From Actinomycetota bacterium (GTDB lineage Bacteria; Actinomycetota; Actinomycetes; JACCUZ01): a stretch of 51,953 nt of DNA. The notes under the pieces are model-generated. The model searched no databases. It had not been told where the DNA came from and saw nothing but the letters and a program-made list of their open reading frames with translations. Below, one piece after another: positions 27,440-36,002 of this stretch (the stretch's first letter is position 1; each line of letters opens with the position of its first letter). Both the position numbers and the translations under genes were made by a program. Location of the stretch: the NCBI GenBank assembly GCA_030841035.1, contig JAVEDI010000102.1, positions 1 through 51,953 of the forward strand, written 5' to 3'.

Positions 27440-27687
27440 CGGCGTCGGCTCGTCCAGACCCACCGCACGAGCAAGGCAAGGGCTGCGACGGAAGGCACGT
27501 CGGCAAGAGTGGCTCCGTGGTCGTGGGTGAGCGGCAGCAACGTGGGGCCTTCCACGGGCGCGTTGACCCGAAGCCACAGCAGTGCCAGCACGGTGACGAG
27601 CAGCCACACGACCGGACGCCCGGTGTGCACGGCCAGCACGGTCAGCAGGACCAGCAGGAGGAGCGCCGCCGCCAGGGCGGCTCTCAC
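27436..27687 (-). CDS. Small membrane protein
   Basis: This 83-residue protein is predicted to have two or three membrane segments: an N-terminal helix pair (ALLLLVLLTVLAV and WLLVTVLALLWL) and a hydrophobic C-terminal stretch (VPSVAALALLVRWVW) ending in basic RRR. I recognise no family. The length, hydrophobic pattern and the tail-to-tail four-base overlap with the GH16 gene support a real gene, but there is no strong ribosome site before the GTG at 27687. It could be an accessory of the neighbouring flippase, which starts divergently 118 bases away. Confidence 0.55.
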   Translation of the reverse strand: MRAALAAALLLLVLLTVLAVHTGRPVVWLLVTVLALLWLRVNAPVEGPTLLPLTHDHGATLADVPSVAALALLVRWVWTSRRR

Positions 27688-27792
27688 GGTCCGGTGCTGA
27701 AGCAGCCGTCAGTCACCACTGGCTCCTCGTCCGCCGTGCAGCCCGGAGGCGAGTCTATGCGGCATGCCGGCCGCCACCGCTCGCCCAGCAGA

Positions 27793-27798
27793 TACGCT
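27793..27798 (+). promoter_or_regulatory. Leaderless -10 element of the flippase gene
   Basis: TACGCT ends six bases before GTG at 27805, with no ribosome site. It fixes the start in a long upstream open frame. Confidence 0.62.
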
Positions 27799-27804
27799 CG
27801 TCCG

Positions 27805-29043
27805 GTGTCGTCACGCCGCGGGCTCACCGCGGACGTGAGCATCGTGTTCCTCTGCCGCTTCGTCGGCATGGTTCTCAACGCCGTCGTGTACGTCCTGGTC
27901 GCCCGAGCGATGGGACCGGCGGGATTCGGGCGCTTCGCCGCCGTGGCCGGCATCGTCACCGTCGCTCAGGTCCTGCTCGACGCGGGTACCAGCTCGGTCG
28001 TCTCCCGGGACGCCGCCGAGGGCCGCGAGCGGTCCTCGCTCACCGCGGCGCTGGTCTACCGGGGGTGGTTGCTCGCGCTGCTCGTCCTGGGCCTGCTGGG
28101 TCTGCTCGTCGCCGGCAGCTGGGGGCCCCCCTCGGTCCGGCCCGCGACGGCCGTCGTGGCGGCGGCCGCGGTCTGGACCGTGTCCGGTGTCCTGCAGGTC
28201 CTCGCGGTGGGCCTGCTGATCGGCAGGGGTCGCACACTGGCCGGATCGGTGCTGCCGCTCGCCGAACGCGTCCTCGCGGTGGTGGTGATCCTGCTCGTGC
28301 TGCTGGCGGACCGGCTCTCGGTCACCTCGACGCTCGCCGCCGTGGCCGGCAGCTGCCTGGCGACCGCGGTGGTGGCTGGGGTGACGCTGCGCGCCGACGT
28401 GCTGGCCGGCTGGGCCGGCCGGGCCCGCGCGCGCGGCAGCGCCCTGGGCGCCGCTCCCAGCTTCCTGACCAGCAGCCTCGGTGCTCAGCTGCAGAACCTC
28501 GACGTACCTCTGGTCGGCGCCCTTGCGGGAGCCGGCAGCGCGGGCCTGCTCGCGGCTCCGTCCCGGCTGACGACACCGCTGGGCCTCGTCGCGGCGTCCG
28601 CGGCCAGCATCCTGCTCGTCCAGGCGCGTCATCACGCCGGCGGTCCCCGTCCCGCGGGGGCGCGACCGCTGCGCCGGGTGGTGGCCGGCGTGCTCGCCTT
28701 GACGGCGCTGGGCGCGTTGCCCCTGCTGGTCGTGCCGGAGCGCACGGCGCGGCTGCTGCTGGGGGAGGGGTACAGCGGCTCGGCCACCGTCTTCCGACTG
28801 GTGGCCGTGGGTGTCTGCGTCGCCGCGGTCAACCAGCCGCTCGCCGCGCAGCTCCAGGCGATGCGCCGGCACCGGGAGGTCGCCATGATCGTCCTCGCGG
28901 GGGGGCTGCTGGGACTGGTCGTCGTGGCCGTCACCGCTCCGGCGGCCGGTGCTACGGGCGGCGGCGTCGGGATCCTGGGCTCGCAGCTGGTCATCCTGCT
29001 GGCGCTGGGTCTGGCCCTGCGCCGCCATGGGGTGGTCGCGTGA
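27805..29043 (+). CDS. Polysaccharide flippase of the Wzx / oligosaccharide transporter type
   Basis: This 412-residue polytopic membrane protein has about twelve hydrophobic segments. The N-terminus FLCRFVGMVLNAVVYVLVARAMGPAGFGRFA is split by the typical motif AR-x-x-GP-x-x-FG of the MOP superfamily polysaccharide transporters. It would flip lipid-linked repeat units from the cytoplasmic to the outer face of the membrane. Start choice rests on the leaderless -10. The stop overlaps the next gene by three bases (GTGA), so the two are one unit. Low sequence conservation is normal in this family, so the family call rests on topology and the N-terminal motif. Confidence 0.85.
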   Translation: MSSRRGLTADVSIVFLCRFVGMVLNAVVYVLVARAMGPAGFGRFAAVAGIVTVAQVLLDAGTSSVVSRDAAEGRERSSLTAALVYRGWLLALLVLGLLGLLVAGSWGPPSVRPATAVVAAAAVWTVSGVLQVLAVGLLIGRGRTLAGSVLPLAERVLAVVVILLVLLADRLSVTSTLAAVAGSCLATAVVAGVTLRADVLAGWAGRARARGSALGAAPSFLTSSLGAQLQNLDVPLVGALAGAGSAGLLAAPSRLTTPLGLVAASAASILLVQARHHAGGPRPAGARPLRRVVAGVLALTALGALPLLVVPERTARLLLGEGYSGSATVFRLVAVGVCVAAVNQPLAAQLQAMRRHREVAMIVLAGGLLGLVVVAVTAPAAGATGGGVGILGSQLVILLALGLALRRHGVVA

Positions 29044-29798
29044 CGGTCCACTGGCTGCTGCTGACCGCCACCGTCCGGGCGCCGACGTCGGTGCGGGTGT
29101 CGGTCGCCGACCCGGTCGCCCGTGCCGGCCAGTACCGCGCCGCCATCAGCGAGTGGCGCCGGCTGGCGCCGGCCCTCGGCGCGCGCATCGCCGTGGTCGA
29201 GAACAGCGGGGCCGCCGAGGACGAGCTCTTCGCGGACGTCGCCGGTGTGCCGGGGTCGCCGCCGCCGGTGCTGCTCCGCGCCGAGCAGGGCGACCCGCGA
29301 AGGGGAAAGGGCGCCATGGAAGCCGACATGATCGACCAGGCGCTGGCCCAGCTGGAGGTGGCGCCGGGCGAGCTGGTCGCCAAGTGCACCGGCCGGCTCG
29401 TCGTGCCCAACGCCGCTCGCGCGGTCCCGCCGTTCGCTGCGGGTGCAGGGGAGCGGGCGCCCGCCATCGTGCTGCGGGCCACTCTCGGCGGCAGCTATGT
29501 CGACACCCGTCTCCTCGTCGCCACGACGTCGGCCTGGTCCGACGTCCTGGCCGGTATGGCGCAGGAGGTGGACGAGGATGCCGGGCACTTCCTCGAGCAC
29601 GTCGTCGCCGACCGCGTCCACCTGGGCCGCTCCCGGCAGGCGCTCGCGGTGCATCGGTTCCGCCAGCGTCCCCGCTTCGCCGGGTACAGCGGCACGTCGG
29701 GCGAGCGCTACGACACACCGGCCGGGCGCCTGCGGCGTGTCGCGGGGGCGCCGGTCGAGGCGCTGCTGCGCCGGCTGCCACCGGACAAGCAGTTCTGA
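29040..29798 (+). CDS. Unrecognised protein, possible glycosyltransferase of the polysaccharide cluster
   Basis: This soluble protein has 252 residues. The N-terminal beta-strand LLLTATVRAPTSV, then a helix with ISEWRRLAP, IAVVENSG, a charged RRGKGAMEADMIDQAL and VAKCTGRLVVPN suggest an alpha/beta enzyme. The order of motifs (TAT, ENSG, GKG-x-x-E, K-x-TGR) reminds me of uncharacterised proteins in capsule and O-antigen clusters that may be glycosyltransferases, but I cannot name a family. The C-terminus is basic. It overlaps the flippase stop by three bases and is thus cotranscribed and probably translationally coupled. Confidence 0.6.
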   Translation: MTVHWLLLTATVRAPTSVRVSVADPVARAGQYRAAISEWRRLAPALGARIAVVENSGAAEDELFADVAGVPGSPPPVLLRAEQGDPRRGKGAMEADMIDQALAQLEVAPGELVAKCTGRLVVPNAARAVPPFAAGAGERAPAIVLRATLGGSYVDTRLLVATTSAWSDVLAGMAQEVDEDAGHFLEHVVADRVHLGRSRQALAVHRFRQRPRFAGYSGTSGERYDTPAGRLRRVAGAPVEALLRRLPPDKQF

Positions 29799-29841
29799 AG
29801 CGGGCATGCCGACGAGCCGGGTCCTCCGCCGGGTCCGGCCG

Positions 29842-30870
29842 TCAGGGCGGTGCAGGCCCGGACGGCCCTGGTTCCTCGGGCAGCCGCGGGGGGTCGGCTA
29901 GCCCGCGCTGCCCGCCGCCAGGGACCAGCAGCGCGGCCGCCCCGGCAAGAAGCGCCGGCACGAAGTAGACCGCGAGGTGGAACGGGACGATGAAGCCGAC
30001 GGCCGTGCTCGGGTCGACGCCGTAGAGACCGAGCGCCGCCCGCCCGGATGCCTCGAAGGGTCCGAAGAAGCCCGGGCTGGAGGGCAGCGCCACGCCGATG
30101 GCCAGGATGCCCTGAAGGGTCAGCGCGGCCCAGGCGGGCGCGTCGACGTGGAAGGCGCGCAGCCCCAACCACCCGGCGGAGCCGTTCAGGAGCCACGCGA
30201 GCACCGTCCAGAGCACGGCGAGGCCGAGCCGCCCCGAGCTGCGCAGCGCCTCCACACCGATGAGCGCCCCGTCGACCGCGTGGTCGGCCCGGGCCCGCAG
30301 CCGTTGCGGCAGCAGCCTGGCCGTCACGGCCGGGGCGAGGCTGCGCACCGGCTCGGCGAACCACGAAGCGGCCACCAGCACTGCCACCAGCGTCACCGAG
30401 ACGGCGGTGACGGCCAGGGAGAGCGGGAGGTAGGACGCCTGGTCCAGTGACCACAGCAGCGATGCGGACAACATCGCCAGGACGACCGCGCTGTCCAGGG
30501 CTCGTCCTGCGGCACTGGAGAGCAGCCCCGTGGAGATCGCGACCTTGCTCGAGCGACGCAACGCGACCAGGGTCGCGATCTCGCCGGCGCGCACCGGCAG
30601 GAGGTTGTTGACGAACGTGCCGATCACGACCGCTCGGACGAGATCCCGGGTGCGCGGCTCCACTCCCCGCGCGAAGAGGAAGCGCCAGCGGACGCCGCGC
30701 GCGACGAGACCGGCGAAGGCCGCCAGAGCGGCAGCGGTGAGGAGTCCGGGCGAACCCGAGCGCATGTGGCGCCAGGCGACCTCGAGGTCGACGTCGCGGA
30801 ACGCCCACCACAGCAGCAGGCACGTCAGCAGGACGCCCACTCCGACGAGGTAGGACCGCCGCGTGGTCAT
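29842..30870 (-). CDS. UPF0104 / lysylphosphatidylglycerol synthase-type membrane protein
   Basis: This 342-residue protein has about eight membrane helices and the marks of the YbhN/AglD (UPF0104) family: VIGTFVNNLLPVRAGEIATLVALRR in two parts and a C-terminal SSPGFFGPFEASG. The family shares its fold with the flippase half of MprF and appears often beside glycosyltransferases in polymer clusters, perhaps moving lipids or lipid-linked sugars. The C-terminal 35 residues are proline-rich and hydrophilic. The ATG at 30870 has GGGGAG just upstream. It is convergent with the preceding unit and divergent from the sulfotransferase. Confidence 0.85.
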   Translation of the reverse strand: MTTRRSYLVGVGVLLTCLLLWWAFRDVDLEVAWRHMRSGSPGLLTAAALAAFAGLVARGVRWRFLFARGVEPRTRDLVRAVVIGTFVNNLLPVRAGEIATLVALRRSSKVAISTGLLSSAAGRALDSAVVLAMLSASLLWSLDQASYLPLSLAVTAVSVTLVAVLVAASWFAEPVRSLAPAVTARLLPQRLRARADHAVDGALIGVEALRSSGRLGLAVLWTVLAWLLNGSAGWLGLRAFHVDAPAWAALTLQGILAIGVALPSSPGFFGPFEASGRAALGLYGVDPSTAVGFIVPFHLAVYFVPALLAGAAALLVPGGGQRGLADPPRLPEEPGPSGPAPP

Positions 30871-30972
30871 CGACTCCCCGAACCGTTGGTAGCAGCACCG
30901 TACTTGCCCGCTCGCGACGGACGTCGGAGGCCGCGGCCCTCGCGGTGGGGCATTATCGAGAGGTCGAGAGAG

Positions 30973-32025
30973 GTGAGCTTGTTCAGCGCACGTGAGTTCT
31001 CCAACTTCAAGGATCCCTGGGGCCTGCTCACCCGGATGGTCCGTAGCGGCGACCGGGCGGCCTTGGCCTCGCTGACGCGGGCTGCGACGGAGATCGTCGC
31101 CACGCCGCTGGACGGGGCGCTCTCGCGGCGCGAACGCCGTCTCGTCGAGCAGGGCGACCAGCCGTCCCAGCCGCTCGTCCTGGTCGTGGGAGGCGCTCGC
31201 ACCGGCAGCACCATGGTCTACCAGATGTTGGCCGCGGCGCTACCTGTCAGCTATTTCACCAACGTCACCGGGGTCTTCCCGAGGTCGCCGATCACGGCGA
31301 CGGGTCTCCTCGTCCGGGACTGGGACCGGCCCTCCGCCGACCTGCACAGCTTCTACGGCCAGACCGCACGCTGGACCGGTCCGAACGACGGCTTCGCGGT
31401 CTGGAACCGGTGGTTCGGCCACGACCGCTACGTCGCGCAGGGTGTCCCGGTGGACGAGGCGGGGCGGGCGGACATGCGCGCCTTCTTCGGAGCCTGGACC
31501 CGGTTGTTCCCACGGCCGTTCCTCAACAAGAACAACCGCAACACCAGCGTCGTCGCGCAGCTCGCCGACCTGCTGCCCACGGCGGTCTTCGTCAGCGTCA
31601 GCCGGGACCCGCTGTACGTCGGCCAGTCCCTCGTCATGGCGCGACAGAGGGTGCAGGGGGACCGTCGGGTGCCGTGGGGGCTGAACGCCCAGAGCACAGT
31701 GGACCCCTCGCTCCCGGGGCAGGACCCGATGGCCTACCTCGACGATGTCGCCGCGCAGGTTCACCGCACGGAGGCGCAGCTGCGCGAGCAGCTGGCCGGT
31801 CTTCCGCAGAGTCGGTGGATCGAGCTGGCCTACGAGGACGTCTGTCGCGACCCCGGGGACGCGATCCGGCGGGTCGCCGACCTGGTGCCTGGTCTCGAGA
31901 TGCGCCCGAGCTCGCTGGACGGGCCCCGACCGGATGCGCCGGGCAACACGGACCGGCTGGGCGAGGCCGAGCTGCAGCGGCTGCGCGACGCTCTCGACCT
32001 CCGCTATGGAGAGGCGACCGGATAG
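30973..32025 (+). CDS. Sulfotransferase family protein
   Basis: This 350-residue soluble protein resembles PAPS-dependent sulfotransferases. The 5'-phosphosulfate loop is LVVGGARTGSTMVYQML, the 3'-phosphate site VFVSVSRDPLYVGQSLVMAR, and the C-terminal IELAYEDVCRDPGDAIRRVADL is common to the family. In this setting the acceptor may be the polysaccharide or a lipid-linked repeat unit; that is inference. No PAPS synthesis genes are nearby. The start is uncertain: GTG at 30973 abuts the purine-rich GAGAGAGG, and TTG at 30979 would have better spacing. The 3' end overlaps the convergent membrane glycosyltransferase by 22 bases. Confidence 0.82.
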   Translation: MSLFSAREFSNFKDPWGLLTRMVRSGDRAALASLTRAATEIVATPLDGALSRRERRLVEQGDQPSQPLVLVVGGARTGSTMVYQMLAAALPVSYFTNVTGVFPRSPITATGLLVRDWDRPSADLHSFYGQTARWTGPNDGFAVWNRWFGHDRYVAQGVPVDEAGRADMRAFFGAWTRLFPRPFLNKNNRNTSVVAQLADLLPTAVFVSVSRDPLYVGQSLVMARQRVQGDRRVPWGLNAQSTVDPSLPGQDPMAYLDDVAAQVHRTEAQLREQLAGLPQSRWIELAYEDVCRDPGDAIRRVADLVPGLEMRPSSLDGPRPDAPGNTDRLGEAELQRLRDALDLRYGEATG

Positions 32026-33752
32026 CCGTAGAGCGTGCGCTGCGCAAGGCCGAACCACTCGCTGTAACGCACCTCGAACAAGGGGGCCCTGCCGCGCAGC
32101 GGGCCGTCGAGCACGACGAGGGAGCGCCGGAACCGCGGCACCACGTCCCGGTAGGGCGCCGGCGGGAGACCGTCGTCCGGCGGCGCGGACCGGTGCTCCT
32201 GGAGCCGGGCGCGATAGTGGTAGCCCACCCACTCCGCCCCGGCGTCGATGCGGTCCGCAGGAATTCCGAGGCTGCGCGCCCGTTCGCCGGCCTCCCACCG
32301 CGCGTGCGCAAACGACTGCGCGTCCCACGTGCCGGAGAGCGACACGACGGACAGCAGCACCAGGGTCGCCGCCGCCGCCGCGACGCTCCACCTGCCCCAC
32401 CTGCCGCTCGGGGCGTCCCCCGACGTCGTCCACGCCACCAGTGGTGCTACGACGAGGATGACCAGGGGCGCGGCATAGCGGTCGAAGACGAAGAAGTTGG
32501 CGTAGGCGTTGAGGACCAGCAGCCCCACGCACAGCACGACGGACGCCGCGACGACGACGGCCCGCGGGTCCAGGGCGGCCACGCGCTCGGCGCGGGCGGC
32601 TCGGGCCGTGGTTCGGACCTCGGCCACCAGTCGGTGCGCCCCGTGCCACGAGAGCACCGCCGCCAGCGCGGTCCCGGTGGCGACGGCGGCCAGGAACGCC
32701 AGCCACACCCACAGGGGAACGACGGGGTGCCTGCCGCCGGAGAGGAACACGTTCCCGCCGATGGCACCGTAGCGGGTCACGCCGTTGCCGCCGAACGGGA
32801 ACTCGCGAAACATCAGGACCGCGCCGATGGCCGCCAACGCGAAGGCCGAGGAGCCGAGGAGCACCAGCCGGCCGCGCTGCACGTCCGGCCACGCCCGGGC
32901 GGCGGCCAGCACGAGCACCGGCAGCAGGAACCCGGCAGTGAAGATCGCCAGGGTCAGCAGGCTGCCGGTGCCGTTCGTGGGTGGCCAGGCCGAGAGGCTG
33001 TGACCACCGAGGGGGAACGAGGCGCGCCACAGGGTGAAGGCGAGCCCGGCAGCGAGGACGGCGACGGTGGCCGTGACGGCGACCGACCGCTCCCGGGCAC
33101 GGCCACCGCGGACCCAGAGCAGGCAGAGCACTGCCAGCGGCGCGACGACCGCCTGTTGGCGGATGGTGAACCCGAGGAGACCGATCGCGAGGGCGACTAC
33201 CAACCTGCGCCGCCTCACCGGCTCGTCGGCTCGCAGCGCGGTGATTCCGAGGACCGTGCACCAGGTCTGACAGGCGATGCTGGGCAGGTCGGTCATCAGC
33301 GTCACGGCCAGGTAGCCGAACGGCGGGTAGGACATGACGGCCGCGGTGCAGAACAGCGCCCAGACCCGGGCGACGAACAGCCGGGCATACGCCCAGATCC
33401 CCGCGACCAGGGCGACGTAGGACACGACAGACACCGGCTTGAAGTCGACGATGCCCGTGCCGAACAGGCTGCCCGAGAGCCAGGTGAAAGGCACCAGCCC
33501 GAGGAAGTTCACGTCGTTCCAGTCGATGAATGCCAGATCACCGGTCAGCACGTCGTGGCGCACGATGCGCAGGTAGGCCCAGTCGTCGAGAAAGGGAACC
33601 GACAAGGCGCCGGTCCGCGCCGCGAACAGGAAGGGCGCACAGGCCAGCAACGCGACGGCGGTCGCCAGGACCCACTCGGTCGCGCGGTGTCGTCCTCGGC
33701 GCGGCCGGGAGCCCGCGTCGTCGAGAACCTGGGGACTGGTCAAGGCGCGCAC
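32004..33752 (-). CDS. GT-C type membrane glycosyltransferase-like protein
   Basis: This is a 582-residue protein with about ten to twelve membrane helices. Just after the first helix it has LSVPFLDDWAYLRIV, the acidic pair in the first outer loop that GT-C enzymes (dolichyl/polyprenyl-phosphate sugar users, PMT/ArnT type) use for catalysis. The C-terminal 120 residues form a soluble outer domain. It could add a side-chain sugar from a polyprenyl-phosphate donor on the outer face. Start is GTG at 33752, overlapping the preceding gene by 13 bases in a three-gene minus-strand unit. The donor and acceptor are unknown. Confidence 0.75.
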   Translation of the reverse strand: MRALTSPQVLDDAGSRPRRGRHRATEWVLATAVALLACAPFLFAARTGALSVPFLDDWAYLRIVRHDVLTGDLAFIDWNDVNFLGLVPFTWLSGSLFGTGIVDFKPVSVVSYVALVAGIWAYARLFVARVWALFCTAAVMSYPPFGYLAVTLMTDLPSIACQTWCTVLGITALRADEPVRRRRLVVALAIGLLGFTIRQQAVVAPLAVLCLLWVRGGRARERSVAVTATVAVLAAGLAFTLWRASFPLGGHSLSAWPPTNGTGSLLTLAIFTAGFLLPVLVLAAARAWPDVQRGRLVLLGSSAFALAAIGAVLMFREFPFGGNGVTRYGAIGGNVFLSGGRHPVVPLWVWLAFLAAVATGTALAAVLSWHGAHRLVAEVRTTARAARAERVAALDPRAVVVAASVVLCVGLLVLNAYANFFVFDRYAAPLVILVVAPLVAWTTSGDAPSGRWGRWSVAAAAATLVLLSVVSLSGTWDAQSFAHARWEAGERARSLGIPADRIDAGAEWVGYHYRARLQEHRSAPPDDGLPPAPYRDVVPRFRRSLVVLDGPLRGRAPLFEVRYSEWFGLAQRTLYGYPVASP

Positions 33753-34879
33753 AGCAGCCGGCCGAACGCGTCGTACTGGTCAGTGCCCTGCCAGGTCTCG
33801 ACGGGCAGCGACGTGACACGTCCGCGCAACGTCAGCCACGCGCTGGTCGTCAGGGTGTCCAGCGTCCGCGTCAGGTCCCCCAGGAGGTCGTGACCGAGGA
33901 GCAGACCGGTACCGCGCTGCCGGGTCCACCGCCCCGTCTCCGTCGCGTCCCGCGCGAGTGCCGGCACCCCGAACAGCCCACCCTCGTAGAGCCGGTTGGG
34001 CAGGAACCAGGCGGAGTTGCCCTCTTCGGCGGTCAGGTCGATGCACCAGTTGAGGTGGACCGACGAGTACAGCGCCGGCAGCCCGTCGGGATAGCTGTAG
34101 GGACCGACGTAGTCCACATGCCGGGTGGCGGCCACCTCCGCCTCGAACCGGTCGCCCCCCGGCATCGTCGGGCGACCGGCGAGCAGGAACTGCACTCGTC
34201 CCTCGAAGCTGGTCGCGACCTGCTGCATGATCTCCCAGCTGCGTCGGCACCGCAGATCGCCGAACCAGCCGATCCGCCACGGCTCGCCGGGTGACGTCGC
34301 CGCATGCCGGCTGCGGACCTCCTGCGGCAACGGCGGATGCACCCGGTTCTCCAGCAGCAGATGGGGCCCGCGCCAGCCCTGGGCCGCGAGGTACTCCCGC
34401 ACGTAGGCCGGGGACGTCGTCACCACCAGCGTGGTGCGACGCAGGACGAACCGTTCCGCGAGGCGCAGCGCCGTGGACCGCGGGCCACGGCGGGTCATGA
34501 CCGGCTGTACGTCGGCCAGCTCGACGACCAGCTCCGGGGAGGACCGGGCGAGCAGTCGCACCACAAGACCCAGCGCTGCGCAGTCGACGTTGATGGCGTA
34601 CACGCGTCGGGCGCCGCGCAGTCGTTCCCGGCAGCGCCACAGCTGCGGCACGGCCCTGGCGAGGGCCGCGAGGCGTTGCCGGTAGTCCTCGCTGCGGGTG
34701 GCGCCCAGGTTGAGGAAGGGCACCGGCAGCGCGGCTGCCGGGCACCGGCCGCGGTCGAAGCTGAGCACCACCAGCTGCGCGCCGGCGTCCCGCAGCGCGA
34801 CGAGCCGCTTCGCCAGCCGGGCGTCGCCGCAGTCGGGCGCCACCACCACCACGCGTGCTGCCGCAGCGCGGGCGCTCAC
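33740..34879 (-). CDS. Glycosyltransferase, GT-B fold (GT4-like)
   Basis: This 379-residue cytoplasmic protein has two Rossmann-like halves. The first half holds VVVVAPDCGDARLAKRLVALRDAG and INVDCAALGLVV; the second begins with WRIGWFGDLRCRRSWEIM and ends with LPNRLYEGGLFGVPALARDATETG, the region that usually contacts the sugar nucleotide in GT4 enzymes. ARLAKR near the N-terminus is the loop that binds the acceptor. Donor and acceptor are unknown. It shares four bases (GTGA) with the upstream glycosyltransferase gene and 13 with the downstream GT-C gene. Confidence 0.82.
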   Translation of the reverse strand: MSARAAAARVVVVAPDCGDARLAKRLVALRDAGAQLVVLSFDRGRCPAAALPVPFLNLGATRSEDYRQRLAALARAVPQLWRCRERLRGARRVYAINVDCAALGLVVRLLARSSPELVVELADVQPVMTRRGPRSTALRLAERFVLRRTTLVVTTSPAYVREYLAAQGWRGPHLLLENRVHPPLPQEVRSRHAATSPGEPWRIGWFGDLRCRRSWEIMQQVATSFEGRVQFLLAGRPTMPGGDRFEAEVAATRHVDYVGPYSYPDGLPALYSSVHLNWCIDLTAEEGNSAWFLPNRLYEGGLFGVPALARDATETGRWTRQRGTGLLLGHDLLGDLTRTLDTLTTSAWLTLRGRVTSLPVETWQGTDQYDAFGRLLCAP

Positions 34880-35946
34880 CGGGCGTCCCGAAGTGCTGCC
34901 GCGAAGGCATCGGCGAACGAGGCGGCGTCCGCGACGGGGACCGGCGCCGGCCGGGGCAGGCTGCGCGCCCGCTCGAGCGCGGCTCCCAGGCGAGCGGGGG
35001 TGAGAGGGCTCCAGACCCCCGCCGGGGACAGGGCCGCCTCCGGACGCAGCGACCGGGCGCCCGCGGCCACGACCCTGCTGCCGGCGGCGAGCGCCTTGCC
35101 GAGCAGGCCGCTCGGGCCTTCGTTGGAGTGCGCGATGACGAGGCAGTCGACCAGCCGCACGAGGCCGTCCAGCTCGCGGGCCGGCAGCAGGCGGTTCTCG
35201 ATCCGCACGACCGTGCCCGCCGCGCGCAGCCGGTCGATCGCGGGTGCGGCCTCGTCCAGCGCGTCCGCGTCACAGATGCCCGCGACCAGCAGTCCGGTGC
35301 CCGGCCCCAACCGGGCCATCGCGTCGGCCGTCAGGCCCAGGTTCTTGCGGGCCTGCACCCGGCCGAAGACGCCGAACCAGAAGAGGTCCGCGTCCAGACC
35401 CAGCCGGGAGCGAAGCTCTGCCTCGCCGCCCGGGCACGGGTCGAACGAGACGGGGTCCCGTACCCATCCAGGTCCCGAGGGCATGACCTGTCCGGCGAGC
35501 CGCAGCGCCACCACGTCGGGGATCCGGGCGGCCCGGCCGAGGAGCACCCGCTTGCCCGCCGCGCGCAGCCGGCCCGCCGCGGAGCGGCTGGCGTACCGGA
35601 CGGGGTCCCGCAGCACGAGCCCGGTGATCCGTCCCCGGCCGTCCCAGCGGCCACGGAGGCCCAGCTGGAGCAGGGTGTGGTCGCCGTCCGGCACCGCCAC
35701 GCCGTCGACCTCCAGCGTGCGCGAGGTCGCGGCCAGCGCGTCCAACCAGGCGCCTCCCGCCGGAGCGACGGTGATGCGCGCGGGGTCCAGGTCACCGAGG
35801 TAGGCGGCGAAGTGCGGCGCCGACGGTACGTCGGGCCCCAGCAGCAGCACGACGTCGTGCCCCGACGCCGTCAGGTGGTCGTCGAGGATCCGCACGTAGT
35901 CCAGGCGGTGTCCGTCGGCGCGGTGCTCGGCCAGCAGGACCCGCAT
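34876..35946 (-). CDS. Glycosyltransferase, GT-B fold (GT4-like)
   Basis: This 356-residue glycosyltransferase opens with RVLLAEHRADGHRLDYVRIL, with a central WFGVFGRVQARKNLGLTADAM (start of the donor half) and a C-terminal VIAHSNEGPSGLLGKALAAGSRVVA, corresponding to the E-x7-E donor region of GT4 enzymes. ATG at 35946 is chosen because the first beta-strand starts there and a G-rich ribosome site (GAGGGGGG) precedes it; an in-frame start at 35970 would overlap the promoter of the divergent wzy-like gene. It heads a three-gene glycosyltransferase unit. Specificity is unknown. Confidence 0.82.
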   Translation of the reverse strand: MRVLLAEHRADGHRLDYVRILDDHLTASGHDVVLLLGPDVPSAPHFAAYLGDLDPARITVAPAGGAWLDALAATSRTLEVDGVAVPDGDHTLLQLGLRGRWDGRGRITGLVLRDPVRYASRSAAGRLRAAGKRVLLGRAARIPDVVALRLAGQVMPSGPGWVRDPVSFDPCPGGEAELRSRLGLDADLFWFGVFGRVQARKNLGLTADAMARLGPGTGLLVAGICDADALDEAAPAIDRLRAAGTVVRIENRLLPARELDGLVRLVDCLVIAHSNEGPSGLLGKALAAGSRVVAAGARSLRPEAALSPAGVWSPLTPARLGAALERARSLPRPAPVPVADAASFADAFAAALRDAR

Positions 35947-35986
35947 GTCCCCCCTCGATGACAGAAGCACCCGACAACCATGGCTC

Positions 35987-35992
35987 TAGACT
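35987..35992 (+). promoter_or_regulatory. -10 element of the wzy-like gene
   Basis: TAGACT lies ten bases before ATG 36003, giving a transcript start at about 35999 with almost no leader and no ribosome site. The whole divergent control region to the glycosyltransferase unit is only 56 bases. Confidence 0.55.
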
Positions 35993-36002
35993 GGGTTCCA
36001 TC

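Noticed and set aside
27145-27804. Upstream extension of the flippase frame
   Set aside because: It overlaps the GH16 gene out of frame and gives Arg/His-rich sequence; the leaderless -10 at 27793 sets the real start at 27805.
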